Assembly: GCF_000003815.2 (NCBI RefSeq) | Contig: NC_049992.1 | Span: forward strand, 3,589,882-3,653,881 | From: Branchiostoma floridae | Lineage: Eukaryota; Chordata; Leptocardii; Amphioxiformes; Branchiostomatidae | Direction of reading: 5' to 3' | Length of the DNA: 64,000 nucleotides | Shown: piece after piece, positions 43,801 to 55,100 of the stretch | Position numbering within the stretch: the first letter of the stretch is position 1 | Layout of the letters: each line of letters opens with the position of its first letter | Made by a program: the position numbers and the translations under genes | Notes under the pieces: generated by a model | The model's input: only the letters and a program-made list of their open reading frames with translations | Told to the model about the DNA's origin: nothing | Databases searched by the model: none

Positions 43801-46495
43801 AGGCCCTCCACTATACTCTCAGCCAGCTCCACTATACTATTTTTCAAATTTAGTGTGTTTCTTCCCTATTTTCTTTGTTAGTTTTGCTAAGATTAATGAC
43901 AATTCACAGATTTTTGTACCAAGTGGCATCACTTTTCCAGTCAGCATTGTCTGCAAAAACTTGTTAATGAGCAATGATCAAAACAATAGTAGTTTTGCCA
44001 CTTCACAACAAAGGAATAACAACAGTATATTATACTTGTAGTAGTATTTGACACCCTCTGTCATTGCAAAATGAACCCATTTTCATGAAAGTGCAGCGCG
44101 TTGGTGCGGGTTATTTTTGCCAGCCCCTCCACTATACTAAAAAAAAAGTAAAAAATTCTGGGGAGAACCCTGCACTAGGCATACATGTAGACATTGAGTA
44201 CAGCCAGCCAAATCATGTTACGTAGACAATCTGATGACAATAGAAAACCATCCTGACCTTGAACTTGAACTCTGACCCTGCCTGTACTGACCGCTGCCCA
44301 GGTTGGACAGTTCCGGCCTTCAGGTGACCAAACGTGATGGTGTCGCCTTCCTGCAGTCTGTGGGGGGTCCTCGGCTGCAGCTGAGGGGGGTATAGGGAGT
44401 TCATCTTCTGTACAAAACATCATTCTAATATTCAAACTTTACTTTTTACATTGCAGTGATAGAAAGTATTCCAAAATGATTGCCTAAATACAAATTTACT
44501 TACCTTTTAGCAAATAAGTATAATCGTCATGAAAATTGTATATTTTTGTTACCTAAACATAAATGTGTCTGTAACAGTACATGACTTGCATTTGAGGGCT
44601 GTTTGAACAAAAATTAAGAAATTAACAATATTAACAACAGATATTTTCATTAAGAAAAAAGTTAACATCTGATAAATGTGATAAATCAAAATGACAAGCC
44701 GATTTTTTTACCCTGATATCATTAATGTAAGTCCCATTGACGCTCCTGTCTGTTATATCATACGTCACGTTCCCGCGCCCGTCAGGCGACACGCGGATCT
44801 CTGCGTGTCTGCGTGAGATGAGCGCAGGGTGGACCTTAGAGTCGATGAACACGTCAGCCTCCGCTGGGTTCCTCCCGATCTGGAGATATGTGGGGGTACT
44901 GGGGGTGGACGGAAGACTGAGGAGGGAAAGCATTTTAAAACATCATTTATTTTATGAAATGTCTTGAGCAGCAAGACACCACACACGTCCATGATCATGC
45001 ATATGTAGCTTTATTTCTCTGTTTTCGTGTTGCAACAAATTATCTGTTCAACAAGGCTCTTTTGAAGGTGGGCCAAAAGTAAATACTGAAATTTTTCTAA
45101 CATAATGCATGTCTCTGTGGCCTAGCGGTTAGATCAACCCCGCTGCTTGGCCATCTGGGTGCAACTCCAGGCATCTGTGGGCATTCCAGGTCCCATGGTT
45201 GGCTCAGCTCGGACAAGGGGGTTTTGCATTTGTCTTTCGGAAGCAATGGACATAAAGTAGTGGTCCTACTCTCCATGCAGAGGGTAGGCTCCGGCTGTTT
45301 TTTTTTAACGTTTTTTAGTCGTTTTTATCGGGCTTTCTATTTTGTCATTTTTCTTTCAAGTACGCCAGCCAGGTTTTGACACAGCAAGATATATTAAAAA
45401 AAATAGAAAACCCGATAAAAACGACTAAAAAAAAAACACACTCAGAAGCAAACTCAGCACACTCAAATCTAAAGGCTACACCATACAGATCACCTGGTGC
45501 CCGGGACACATGGGAATTCCTGGAAATGAAATTGCAGACAAAGAAGCTAAGCTGGCAGCAGAGGAAGCAAGAAACTGCCAGAACTACACATCTTGGACAA
45601 AACAGCAAGCCATGAAACACATTGAAGCACAAGCACACGAGAGATGGAACAGAAGGACCAAGCTGAACACAAGAAGTGAACACATGCAGAAGATAGCCAC
45701 CAACATGAAGAAGAAGGGACAAACACTTGGAAGAAGAAGCACACAAGTCATCATCAACCAGCTAGTGAGTGGCCACACCAGACTCAACTCCTATCAAAAC
45801 TGGATGAACCCTGAAATCTCACCTAGCTGCACTAACTGCGGTGCTGTGGAGACCACCAACCACTTCCTGTACCACTGCCCTCGCTATGAAAAGGAAAGAC
45901 AACATATGCTGCTAGAAGTGGAGAATATATATGAGACATACAACACAGCAGAAGACAGCAGAGACACGGACATCACCACGCTAGCTGGAATGAGAGAAGA
46001 CCTTTCAGAAGGAATCAACAAACAGATGTACATGGCCTTCTCCCAGTACATTGAGAGTACACACCGTTTCGACGTACTCTCCTAGAAACTCCTCCAGCAA
46101 CTCTCAAGCACAAGGAACCAAGAGTTAAATACCAAGAGAGACTATTGACTCAAAAGCGAACCATTTGTTACTCAGCACCAAGAGACCACGTCTAGCGAAA
46201 TAATAGACGTTAAACGAGGACAACAACAACAACAACAACAACAAAACGTTAAAAAACAGCTGGAGCCTAACCTCTGCTTGGAGAGTAGTGGTCCTGGCTG
46301 GGTGCAGTAATGCAGTAAGATAAATAATAAAACGTGAGCAAAGGCCTTTCTCAGCAAATTATATGCTTGCTGAGTCAGCATCACAAACAGACATGAGAAG
46401 CTGAGGACTGACCGAAACACGTCCCGAACATCCGGCCGACTTGCTGCCTTCCCCACCCGTCTGAGGCGGTAAACTGTTCCTTCTGTAGCTTCCAT
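40876..46495 (-). CDS. TCF19: TCF19 orthologue: FHA domain plus PHD finger
   Basis: Chromatin reader of the nucleus; in mammals TCF19 pairs an N-terminal FHA domain with a C-terminal PHD finger. Exons: 46413-46495 (ATG), 44712-44916, 44258-44407, about 43290-43462, 42658-42761, 42010-42309, 41439-41563 and 40876-40980 (stop). All junctions except those of exon 4 agree in phase; the 3' end of exon 4 could not be settled. The FHA signature is clear: YLQIGRNPAEADVFIDS, ALISRRHAEIRV, DRSVNGTYINDI. The middle is acidic and serine-rich (DNDSDSEIFSIA), with KRKRR and KRRKPVKRKR basic patches. The PHD finger spans the last junction: DCSRPEGDMLSW then VQCDQCEAWYHVACAGC and FNCGC, close to the human VQCDGCDVWFHVACVGC. 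It is head-to-head with TMEM222. Confidence 0.88.
41119..41415. mobile_element. Element with GGGTTC/GAAC-type ends carrying one shared-core unit, TCF19 last intron
   Basis: The left end is CAGGGTTCAAGTCAGC and the right end reads CCGGCTGGCTAGAAC. The inner ends pair as CCGTCC/GGACGG. The interior has, on the minus strand, AAATTTTGAAATCTAAACCC and CACATTTTGCTGGTAGACTC, the core also found at 6.3, 17, 26 and 51 kb. Confidence 0.6.
41706..41817. mobile_element. MITE of the CTCCAAGCAGAT family in a TCF19 intron
   Basis: ATCTCCAAGCAGATC and GGATCTGCTTGGAGAT close a 112-bp element with AGCTGCCAGAGGAGTG and CAAACACACTCC inside. The interior matches the other two copies, partly in the opposite sense. 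Confidence 0.9.
43175..43258. mobile_element. Short foldback MITE, AGCCTGGAGTCCAG family, copy 2
   Basis: TAGCCTGGAGTCCAGTGTTG at the left and ACAAGACTGGACTCCGGGCTA at the right (read without the first base), with inner arms GCTCCCGAAG/CTTCGGGAGC. It lies in a TCF19 intron. Confidence 0.88.
43771..44172. mobile_element. hAT-like MITE with perfect 8-bp target-site duplication
   Basis: Ends CAGGGTTCTCCCCAGA and TCTGGGGAGAACCCTG are exact inverted repeats. CACTAGGC is duplicated at 43763-43770 and 44173-44180. CCTCCACTATACT boxes lie inside both ends. It lies in a TCF19 intron, with no transposase. Confidence 0.93.
45112..45255 (+). repeat. tRNA-derived SINE
   Basis: TGGCCTAGCGGTTAGATC is a good A box and GGGTGCAACTCC a degenerate B box. 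The tail reads GCATTTGTCTTTCGGAAGCA then GGACATAAAGTAGTGGTCC, as in metazoan tRNA-SINEs. It ends where the next foldback element begins. Confidence 0.65.
45267..46287. mobile_element. Foldback MITE split by a LINE insertion
   Basis: Outer ends TACTCTCCATGCAGAGG and CCTCTGCTTGGAGAGTA belong to the family at 10016-10185. The left arm continues GGCTCCGGCTG, AACGTTTTTTAGTCGTTTTT (read without its leading T run) and CGGG. The right arm is in two parts: CCCGATAAAAACGACTAAAA at 45411-45430 and CGTTAAAAAACAGC at 46247-46260. Everything between the two parts is the LINE fragment. Confidence 0.85.
45435..46245 (+). mobile_element. 5'-truncated LINE: RNase H end and C-terminal zinc knuckle, (CAA)n tail
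   Basis: The frame from 45441 to the stop at 46083-46085 reads through the end of an RNase H domain (ITWCPGHMGIPGNEIADKEA) and a linker into a CCHC-like segment (CTNCGAVETTNHFLYHCPRY). This order is typical of the end of ORF2 in I-group and related non-LTR elements that carry RNase H. A 3' UTR of about 140 bases follows, then seven or so CAA units. The 5' truncation is the usual outcome of target-primed reverse transcription. No interruptions are seen in the retained frame, which suggests a fairly recent insertion. Confidence 0.88.
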
Positions 46496-46858
46496 GGTTC
46501 CTTAACAACCAGGCTGGCGATAAACACCGCAAGCTTCCCGCCAATCACGACAGAAAAGGTAGTTTCTATATCAAACTGCAGCACAGAAGCTTTGAAAAAT
46601 GGCGCGTCGGACTTGCATAAATTAAAAACAACCTTTGACCTAATTTGGAATAGTCGACTTAATAATTTAGTACACTATTTCAACGTGTTAATATTCTGTC
46701 TATAATCTCCAATCTTAGGAATAATCTTTATATTTAGACAGCAAAATTTATCTTTATTCTATGTGCTTCAAATGTAAGGTAATTTTGAATGGATTTCATG
46801 CTTATTTTTGGAAAAGTCTACATCCCCCTACCATGACATGGACTAGTCTATATAGCAA
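46496..46858. promoter_or_regulatory. Shared promoter interval between TCF19 and TMEM222
   Basis: Only 363 bases separate the two divergent ATGs, so both promoters must lie here or overlap the leaders. No TATA box is obvious. The part nearest TCF19 is the more GC-rich. Confidence 0.5.
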
Positions 46859-49800
46859 ATGGCTACGGTAGAAGTCGAAGTCGAACCTCAGAACCAGGAA
46901 AGTTGCAAACCGCACGGAGAAATGGCTTCAGATGACCCTGAACTGGCGATTCTCGGGGAGAAGGTGGACCACAAGCGCTGCCGCTACCCGTACGCCATCG
47001 TCTGGACACCCATTCCGCTGCTATCGTGAGTTTGGCTGGTGTTGTTGTTGTGATAAATTATTTGAGCTTCAGCTTCTCTGAGTCTCTCTGTCTGTAGCTA
47101 AGATTAGTAAGAAGAACTTGTCATATGAATTATGATGATGAAGGAGAGGGTGGAACTGGATATGAAGCTTACTTATACTTCATCCGATAACAAGAGACCA
47201 TCAGCCAGACGAGGAGGGTCCAGAGGTTAGGAATTATGAATTTTATCATGATATTTACATAATTAATAACATTATCACTCATACAACCTTCCTACATGTA
47301 TAACGTTACACACAGTTACAGGTACACTAAATAAGGTGCTGTACTTGGAGCCCTCACTCTGATGAGATTTAGTGCATTATATACCAAGGACATTATGATT
47401 ACATGGGGATGTAAATAAAATGTTGTCCTACCCTTCACATGTATATGTACTAATGAAGAACATGAAAGATAAACATGTATCATATTATAATGATATGGGC
47501 AGCAATACTAATGCAGTATCTACATCTGGATTCTGAGTTGAGATGTGAAAAAATCTATCTTTCAATTAACTGTCTGATATCAATAGCATTGTTTTTTTAA
47601 TATTGCTGTACTTAATAAAGGTTGTAAAATGTTGTCTCTTGCTTTCTGTAAACCCAGGTGGATGCTCCCCTTCATCGGTCACATGGGCATCGCCATGTCA
47701 TCCGGGGTCATCAGAGACTTCGCAGGGCCGTACTATGTGTCTGTAAGTAACACCTGGATATGTTTAATTTTCATTGTTTGTGTGTTTGTACATATATATC
47801 TTTTTATCCGCTATCATGCTTTCATACTGTAAAGCTTTGATTTAAGGTATTTCGATTGGTTAAATTGGCATTTTGACCTTCGATTGTTCTCTCATTAATG
47901 AATTAAGAAAGAATTAAGCCGTAACGAATATTGATAGGTGGGCATGAAAAAATTCTAAATCTGATTTTCTGGGGGCCAAATTGATGACGTCATCAGGTTT
48001 TATTGCCCCCAATATCATTTTTTTGTATGACAAAATACAGCACCTTTGTACATACCACTGCAATAAAACTATGTTTTTCATGTGCATAATGATGAAGGCT
48101 ACAAACTCACTTTTGCGCAAACTGATATCTACTAATGATCTGTAGTTATTAAGAATTAATTTTTTTTAATTAGATGAAAACAAACATTTTCTAATTACTA
48201 CAGATCATTAGTAGATATCGATTTGCGCAAAAGTGCGTTTGTAGCTTTTATCATTTTGCAACGAAAAACGAAGTTTCATTACAGTGGTATGTACTAAAGT
48301 GCTGTATTTTGTCATAGAAAAAAATAATATTAGGGGCAATAAAAATGATGACGTCATCAATTTGGCCCCCCAAAAATCAGATTTAGAATTCTTTCATGCC
48401 CATCTATCAATATTTGTTACGGCTCCATTCTTTCTTAATTCATTAATAAGAAAACAGTGGAAGGTCAAAATGCCAATTTAGCCAATCGAAATACCTTAAT
48501 CTTAAAGTTAAATATTCTCATCTTATCTCCATGCAGGAGGACCACATGGCATTTGGAAGGCCTACAAAGTGAGTCCTAGAAGTCTTTTGTCTGCTTGTAG
48601 CATGTTGACAAAGTTTGGCTTTATAGGAATAATTAGTCCTTTTAACGTGTCCCGAATCTGCAATAAACTTATTATCAAAATGTTGAGTAGACTAGAGCAG
48701 AGCAGAATTTTTGGCTGTATAGGAATTTGGATTTTACTTGCTATTGTACCTGTCCAATAATGTTGTCCTCCTTCCACAGATACTGGACCCTGAAGCCATC
48801 TAAAGCAAAGGGAGGAACAAGAGGTTGGGATACAGCAGTGGGGGATGCTTCAGAAGAATACAAACATCACATGGTCAGTATTGTCTGTTTTGAATATCAT
48901 TTCAATATTCTTTAAACTCATCGAGTCATATGCACACTAGTAAGTATAGGGTCAGGGTTCTAGCCAGAATTTCATTTTAGCGTAGTGGGAATGGCATGGT
49001 AGCAAAGCGACTAATCAGGAGATTGGTGTGGAAGGGGGGTCTTGGTCCTTCCACAGTGAGATTTGCACTAGCTAGAACCCTGAGGGTGCTTCAGTATTAC
49101 CATAAGTTGTCAGTTCTGAGGTAAACTCAAAAGGATGTGTGTACTGGTTAACCACAATTTTATCACTAGGGTTTCTTTATTTATTTGTTAACTTGTGTCA
49201 CAACTTGTATCTGAGTTTGTTTATCTGCATGTGGCAACAATCTAATATGTACTATGTAATGTGCGTACTTGTCACAATAAGGTTTCCATTTGTTTATTTA
49301 TTTGTTTATTTTTTCACAGCACAACCTGTTCTGTGATAACTGCCACTCGCACGTCGCGCTGGCGCTCAACACAATGCAGTACGACAGAAGCACGTCATGG
49401 AACATGGTCAAACTGTGCTTCCTCATGCTTATATATGGGAAATATGTCAGGTAACTACACCTGTATGTATATAGTCATTGTAACTGCTCATCAGCGTAAC
49501 ACACCGGCTTCTGTATTTGTACTTGTATGGCTGGTATATCTTCTCTCCTGCTTAACACACAAGCTATTCAGGTACCAATGTACAGAGGTTTGTTTTGGGC
49601 CTATCCCTGTATGTCATTTTGATCATTGTGTGCTTGTTTTAATTTTTTTCTAATATTTTCACTAGAAGTCTTCCTACATATCACAAGTTGGATTTTGGAG
49701 AATTTTCAAATTTCAAATCAAAGGTAGAAGTGAGTTGAGTATGCTATCAACTGTAAAGTGATGAAGTTGATGACACATTGCATCAGTGTAATATAGCTAG

Positions 49801-49941
49801 TGATGAATATTGATTTCTTCTCATCGACATTGATTCTTTAACGTCTCTGTTCCTTCTTCCAGTGTCTGCGCCTTCCTCAAGACGTGGCTGCCGTTCCTTA
49901 TCCTGGGGGGAGGCGCCGTTGCTCTCGCGCTGCTGCTCTGA
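46859..49941 (+). CDS. TMEM222: TMEM222 orthologue (DUF778 family)
   Basis: Multi-pass membrane protein of conserved but poorly understood role. Exons: 46859-47025, 47658-47742, 48537-48568, 48780-48873, 49320-49450 and 49863-49941. Phases agree throughout, giving 195 residues, near the human length. Conserved blocks include [66 protein letters not shown] and [17 protein letters not shown]. The last exon ends in a hydrophobic helix ([15 protein letters not shown]). The first 40 residues are acidic and not conserved. The 3' UTR holds a MITE at 50099-50268, and a polyadenylation signal follows at 50627. Confidence 0.95.
47846..48495. mobile_element. Foldback MITE with TTAA target duplication, arms of about 300 bp
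   Basis: TTAA flanks both ends (47842-47845, 48496-48499). The ends are GGTATTTCGATTGG and CCAATCGAAATACC. The arms pair almost to the centre near 48150 (for example GATGACGTCATCA in both; GATATCTACTAATGATCTGT against ACAGATCATTAGTAGATATC). TTAA duplications point to piggyBac or Kolobok. It fills most of TMEM222 intron 2. Confidence 0.92.
48953..49082. mobile_element. Small MITE with CAGGGTTCTAGC ends
   Basis: CAGGGTTCTAGCCAGAATTT at the left and CTAGCTAGAACCCTG at the right are inverted. AGGGT is repeated on both sides (5 bp). It lies in TMEM222 intron 4. Confidence 0.75.
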
Positions 49942-50098
49942 ACAAGTCACCGTCCAGTTTACGTCACACTAGGTTAATTAGCTTGGCCTTGGGTTAGAAA
50001 GAATATTTCTGCAATGGGAGGTCAACAGGAAAACAGAGTCTGAGGTGAAAGTCTCCTGGTACCCTGGTGCACACCATTTCAGGGAGTGTACATGGCTA

Positions 50099-50268
50099 AT
50101 CTCCAAGCAGATCCTACAATGGCATGAGATAGTACCAAACTGGCCAAGGAGTGTAGTCAGCCAAGAGATGAACATTTGCCATGGTAGCCAAACACACTCA
50201 TAGGCTGGCTCCACTTCTCTGGCAGCTTTTGATACTATCTTATGTTACCACAGGATCTGCTTGGAGAT
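50099..50268. mobile_element. MITE of the CTCCAAGCAGAT family, both ends present
   Basis: ATCTCCAAGCAGATCCT at the left and AGGATCTGCTTGGAGAT at the right. The interior holds TGGCCAAGGAGTG and ACACACTCATAGGC, and ATAGTACCAAACTGG is loosely mirrored by CAGCTTTTGATACTAT. It lies in the TMEM222 3' UTR. Confidence 0.9.
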
Positions 50269-50626
50269 AAGTACATTAATTGTAGTGACTGTACATTCAG
50301 ACAAGCATTATCAATGGAGTTATGTTATAACAGAAAATAAGGATATCAGGAATACATGTGTAAAATAGGAGGAATATGACATGTGAAACTGTACATCCTA
50401 GGATAGATTAGAATTTTACTGTCTTCAAAATGGATACTACTAAAGAAGAACCTTTTAAATCTGATGATATTTCCAAAATTAAATGTAGATCTGGTTGTGT
50501 TTTTGTGTACATTGTAAAATAATGAAATGTATATATCAGTGACAGTGCATGCATGTGTCTTTTGTTTGAAGAAATGTGTAATATCTTGTGAAATGAATGA
50601 AGTGTAAGTTTCTAATGAATATGGCA

Positions 50627-50632
50627 ATAAAT
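50627..50632 (+). terminator. AATAAA polyadenylation signal, probable end of TMEM222
   Basis: First good canonical signal after the TMEM222 stop, 686 bases on. It would give a 3' UTR of about 700 bases. Confidence 0.5.
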
Positions 50633-50818
50633 GGCTGCAGGTAAATTGGTTTTTTATTAAAGGAGGTGGGGTGTTTGTTCTTCTGTCATTTGTATAGAAA
50701 TCTTGGAATGAGATAAGCTACTTTCTGTACTAAAATGTATTAAAATGCTATCTGACATCTGAAAGTTTGCCTTTTCGATTTTTAAATATGAGCAAGACTG
50801 CAACAAAACAGTAACATT

Positions 50819-51399
50819 CAGAGGCGGCGGCAGCAAATTTCTTTTGTGGGGGCAAAATATTGGTGATAGATTTGTGAGCATGTTGTCACGTCCGGTGTTC
50901 TGCCTGGCTTTGCCGAGTGGAGTTCATGTTGAACATTTGCGTGACATCACAGACCGCCTACCGTGACGACGGACCCTTTCACTAAAATTCTCATAAGCCT
51001 ACACGATGACACGGTTCTTTGTTTCAAAGAACACTGTTCTTTCTTCTATTCCCGGTAAAAGACATGGTAAGAGGGATATGCCTTTCACCAGGAATAGAAC
51101 AAAGAAAAGGAAGGGGATGCTTGGTCCGTGTCAACGCCGACGCTCCCCCAATACATTTTCACCATGTCCAGCGCTTTAGGCGCGAGCCGTCGCAAGGGAG
51201 GTTTGGGAAAGTTTAAAATCTGGACCCTTTCACCATTTCCTGCCTTTTCTGGGGCAAATTTTGCGGGTGGACTAGCTAGGTTTATGAAATTTCTATTGGT
51301 GAAAAAATACACATGGGTTTCAGCTTGATTTTTTGTGGGGGCCGTGCCCCCACAACAAATTTTGTGGGGGCGACTGCCCCCACTGTGCCGCCGCCACTG
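50819..51399. mobile_element. Element with CAG(A/T)GGCGGCGGCA ends, carrying the shared core
   Basis: CAGAGGCGGCGGCAGC at the left and TGTGCCGCCGCCACTG at the right. ACATT is repeated outside both ends (50814-50818, 51400-51404). GTGGGGGC boxes sit inside both ends. The core unit at about 51160-51300 reads TTTTCACCATGTCCAGCGC, AAAATCTGGACCCTTTCACC and GCAAATTTTGCGGGTGGACT. Confidence 0.8.
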
Positions 51400-51404
51400 A
51401 CATT

Positions 51405-52183
51405 TTAACATTTTACTTGTGGTAATTGGGTTGCTGACTTTGGACTCCTAAACTTGTATAGGCAGTTGCTATGCCTTGGTTACTTCAGGCATAGCAAGTA
51501 CACATGTAATAGATGATTTATTGTGGTAAATAATATATAGAATTTGGTATGTCTTAAACTGGAACTTTGCACAGCTGACATGTGTGCTCAGCATACATAT
51601 ACATGTAACGTTACATCTAAACTGTCATGTGTTCTTTTATTGCACCTTTGAAATAAATTAAGAAATGTATAAATCATATTGCCATTCGTCGACTTCTTTT
51701 CTAAACAATAGTAACCAAGTAATGTTTGAAGCATAAATTCTTTGGTTGAAGTTATAGAACCGATTGAATCCCAGACGTTTCCATTCCTTGATCGACTCTG
51801 GGCTTTCTGTTTTTACGTCAACCCGTCTGGTGCATTGTGGGTAATTTAAAGTAAGCCGCCATTTTTGAACCCAGAATCGGTCAGGTTTTTATTTTGGTCG
51901 GTGATTCTTATTATTTTGGCTGTAGATGTTCACATTTTGGGTAAACTGGTATTGTGCAGGCTGCAGTGGTGATTCTAAGATGACCTTTAAATATATTCGA
52001 CAACTGTAAGGTGACAATATGGCGTTGTTTTGATCGAATTAGCGCGGTTTTCGCGTTGCGAACGTTGAGGTATTACCAAATTCAAGGACTTCCGGGTTCG
52101 GCCCACATACTGAAGTCTCACGTAAAACAGGCCGAAGTTACATTCTGAGAATATATTTACCGTGTCCAGACCTACGAGAAGAG
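51405..52183. other. Spacer and presumed promoter of the next gene
   Basis: CpG-containing sequence from about 51850 to 52180 precedes the ATG. No TATA box or repeat was recognised. Confidence 0.4.
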
Positions 52184-55100
52184 ATGTCGATGACCTTGAG
52201 GACCAGACGTGTCGGTGGAGGGGACGAGAATCAGGCTCCGAATAAGGTGACATTTTATAAACTTGATGTTAGAAACGCCTAAGGCTAGCTATACGCTGCT
52301 GACAGTTGGGCGGTTATTTGGGGGAGGGGCGATCCATTTCTGTGTATGAATAGGAGTGCCAACTCTTGATATTTTTATACGAAACATGAAATCTGGGGTA
52401 TGTAATGAATATATCAATATATAAATCATCTCTTAGCATTAACGTTAACATTCATTTGGGTTCGTAATTGAAATTATTAGCATATGAAAAAAACTAACGT
52501 TAGATAAGTTGAGATTTTTTCATGCATTATTTATCTACAGGGCTACAAACCACCGATTCTGGGTCCCAAACCCATCCTGAAACCTGCACCTGGTAGCCAT
52601 GGCAGTAACAGTAACCGTGGCAGCCAGCCAACAACAACAACAACCCCCCTGAGACGTCATCCCCTCACGCCGAGGGGACCCCCTCCAGCGAACCTCCCGT
52701 TCAGCCCCCATGCCTGTCCTACGCTGACACCCAGGGGACCCCCTTCAGCTGACCCCCTGCGCACCCCAAACCCCCCTGCTCCCCCCACCCCCCTGGGGAT
52801 GACCCCCCGGGTGCTGGAGGACATCAAGAGGAGACTGGAGGAGCGACGGCTGCAGGCGCTGGACACGCAGGAGAAAGTCAGCCCTGTGTTACAGAGACTC
52901 AGGGATACTCCAGGTGAACTAATTGCTGTTGCCTTTTGTATTTTTCCTTTGTTTGTTTGTTTTTTTAGGATTGTTATTGTTAAGGGGCAAGTTGTTAACC
53001 AAAGAAAGATGGACAGGGCTAGTACTAGTAGGCATTCACACATGTTCATTCACTGGTCCCGAGTACAGTCTTACAATGTTCACAATTGTACATCAGGTGC
53101 AGTTGGTCCCTTTGTAAATTGTAACCAGATATGAACATATGATTATGAGCAGGATAATTGAAATACTAAGTTTTTCTACATTATGTAATTGTTTAAAAAT
53201 TAGGTCCCTCATACTGTGAGTCATAGCAGTTTCCTTTCAAATTGTACGTAGATTTCCACAATCTTAGTTGAGGTGAAACACTATGTTGCGTTGTGGTTTA
53301 AGTTTGGATTTTCTTCTCACCCTCCAGCCCTGAAGACGAAGCAGCGCCTGCTTGAACAGAAGCACCACGCCGCCAAGTCGAACGCTGCAAGCCTGTGTGT
53401 CGGGGGCGGCGTGTCGCTCTGGCCGCAGATGGACAACATGCGGCTGACACGACGGGAAACGGTCGCGCTGACGGGGTGGTGTGTCGGACTCGTCCTGACG
53501 GTGCAGGCGCTCTTCAGCTACCTGCACGGTGAGGGTCTCAAGGTCAACTCAAGGACAGAATCTCCATCAGTTATTACAAGCTGCAATTGCAATTGCAAGC
53601 TGCTAGTCTATGATTATATTCTCAAATTCTGGTCCATAATGTTTTTAACACTTTTGAATCAAATATTGTACATTACTGTAGCAACTACTTCAAATCATGT
53701 CATTTTGTTACATGAAGTCTGCTGTGCTAATAAAGTTCTTTGGCTATTGAAGAAAACGGAAGCAAGATACATGAGTACTAAAAATTATGGTATATCTATT
53801 TTGAAAGATACAGCTAGAATATACTTTTGAATTTCTAATTATTTTACAACAGGTCATGTAATCCGAAAGCTTCACATCTTCACTGGTTACCAACGCCGTT
53901 TCCATGGCGACCACAAGCTGGAGGTTGCCGGAGGTCAAGAGCAGTTCAACCAGTCTGTCCTCAGGTGGCACACAGACTATAGGAACCTCATGGTGAGACC
54001 AACTTCTGATGATCGAACCAAACCTATATCAAGATAACATTTGCAGCAAATCTGTTGTGTACACATGTATATCCTCCTTTACATCCATTATGTATGGACT
54101 ATGTATCGAGACATCATGATTCATGTAAAGAAAGTGAAAATAAGAAGACCTTAAAGTCATTGTGACAAAAATCTTTACTAGTAGCCTATTCCAAAAACAG
54201 AAAAAAATTCAAACATTTGAAAATTTACTGCAGTTTCAGTAATCAGTTGTACTTGACACCCAACATTTCCATCAAAGTGATATTCTGTCATATACATGTT
54301 GTTGAGTTTGTACTAGTTATTTGTACCTTTGTGCCAATGTCAATCTTTGTTATACTTTTTAATTAACATTTTCCCTCCAAAAGGATGCCATAGAGCAGGA
54401 CTTCCATGTGTCTGTGGGAGGAGCCCCTGTGCTGTTCCAGCTATCCCTGCTGCTGTACCTGCTGTCCATCTGCACCCTGCTGTACTACCTGGGGGACAAC
54501 ATGCTGTCCAAGAGCAAGCTGACGCCCAGGAGGATCAAGCTGTGGTAAGGTCAAGGATCTCTGTGTATTGACTTTGACTTTATTCGGATTATAAACAATA
54601 CAATACACGTGAGTCAAAGGCAGCGATTGCTGGCGTTGTCAAACTTGGCCTTTATTTTCCCAACCCCCACATAACTACCAAAAATCATGCAAAACGATCC
54701 ACAACGTCTCAAGTTATCTTGTACGCAAACACACACACACACACACTCGCCTCGCTGCAGTGCTGACGGAAAGTGCCAGGTAAACCATTTTCGAACAGGA
54801 CCTTCGTTTCTATAACCGCTACTCAAATACCAATAATGTCCATTCACAGCTACTCTAGTTATATGCTGCTGACCTACATATAGAAACACAACATCTTGTC
54901 TCTACTCAAAACATAACCTTGCCATTCTGGCGTAGGTAAATATCAAATATTATCTAAGATACTTGTATTTATCAGGCAATCCAATCAGACAGTTTGCACT
55001 GTTTCCTTGTTGGTAGGCTGTTGACCAACAAAGATGACAAGAATAACCTGAGTGTATTGTTTTGGAAAACAAATAAAGTTTTTGCCATTGCTATGTTGTA

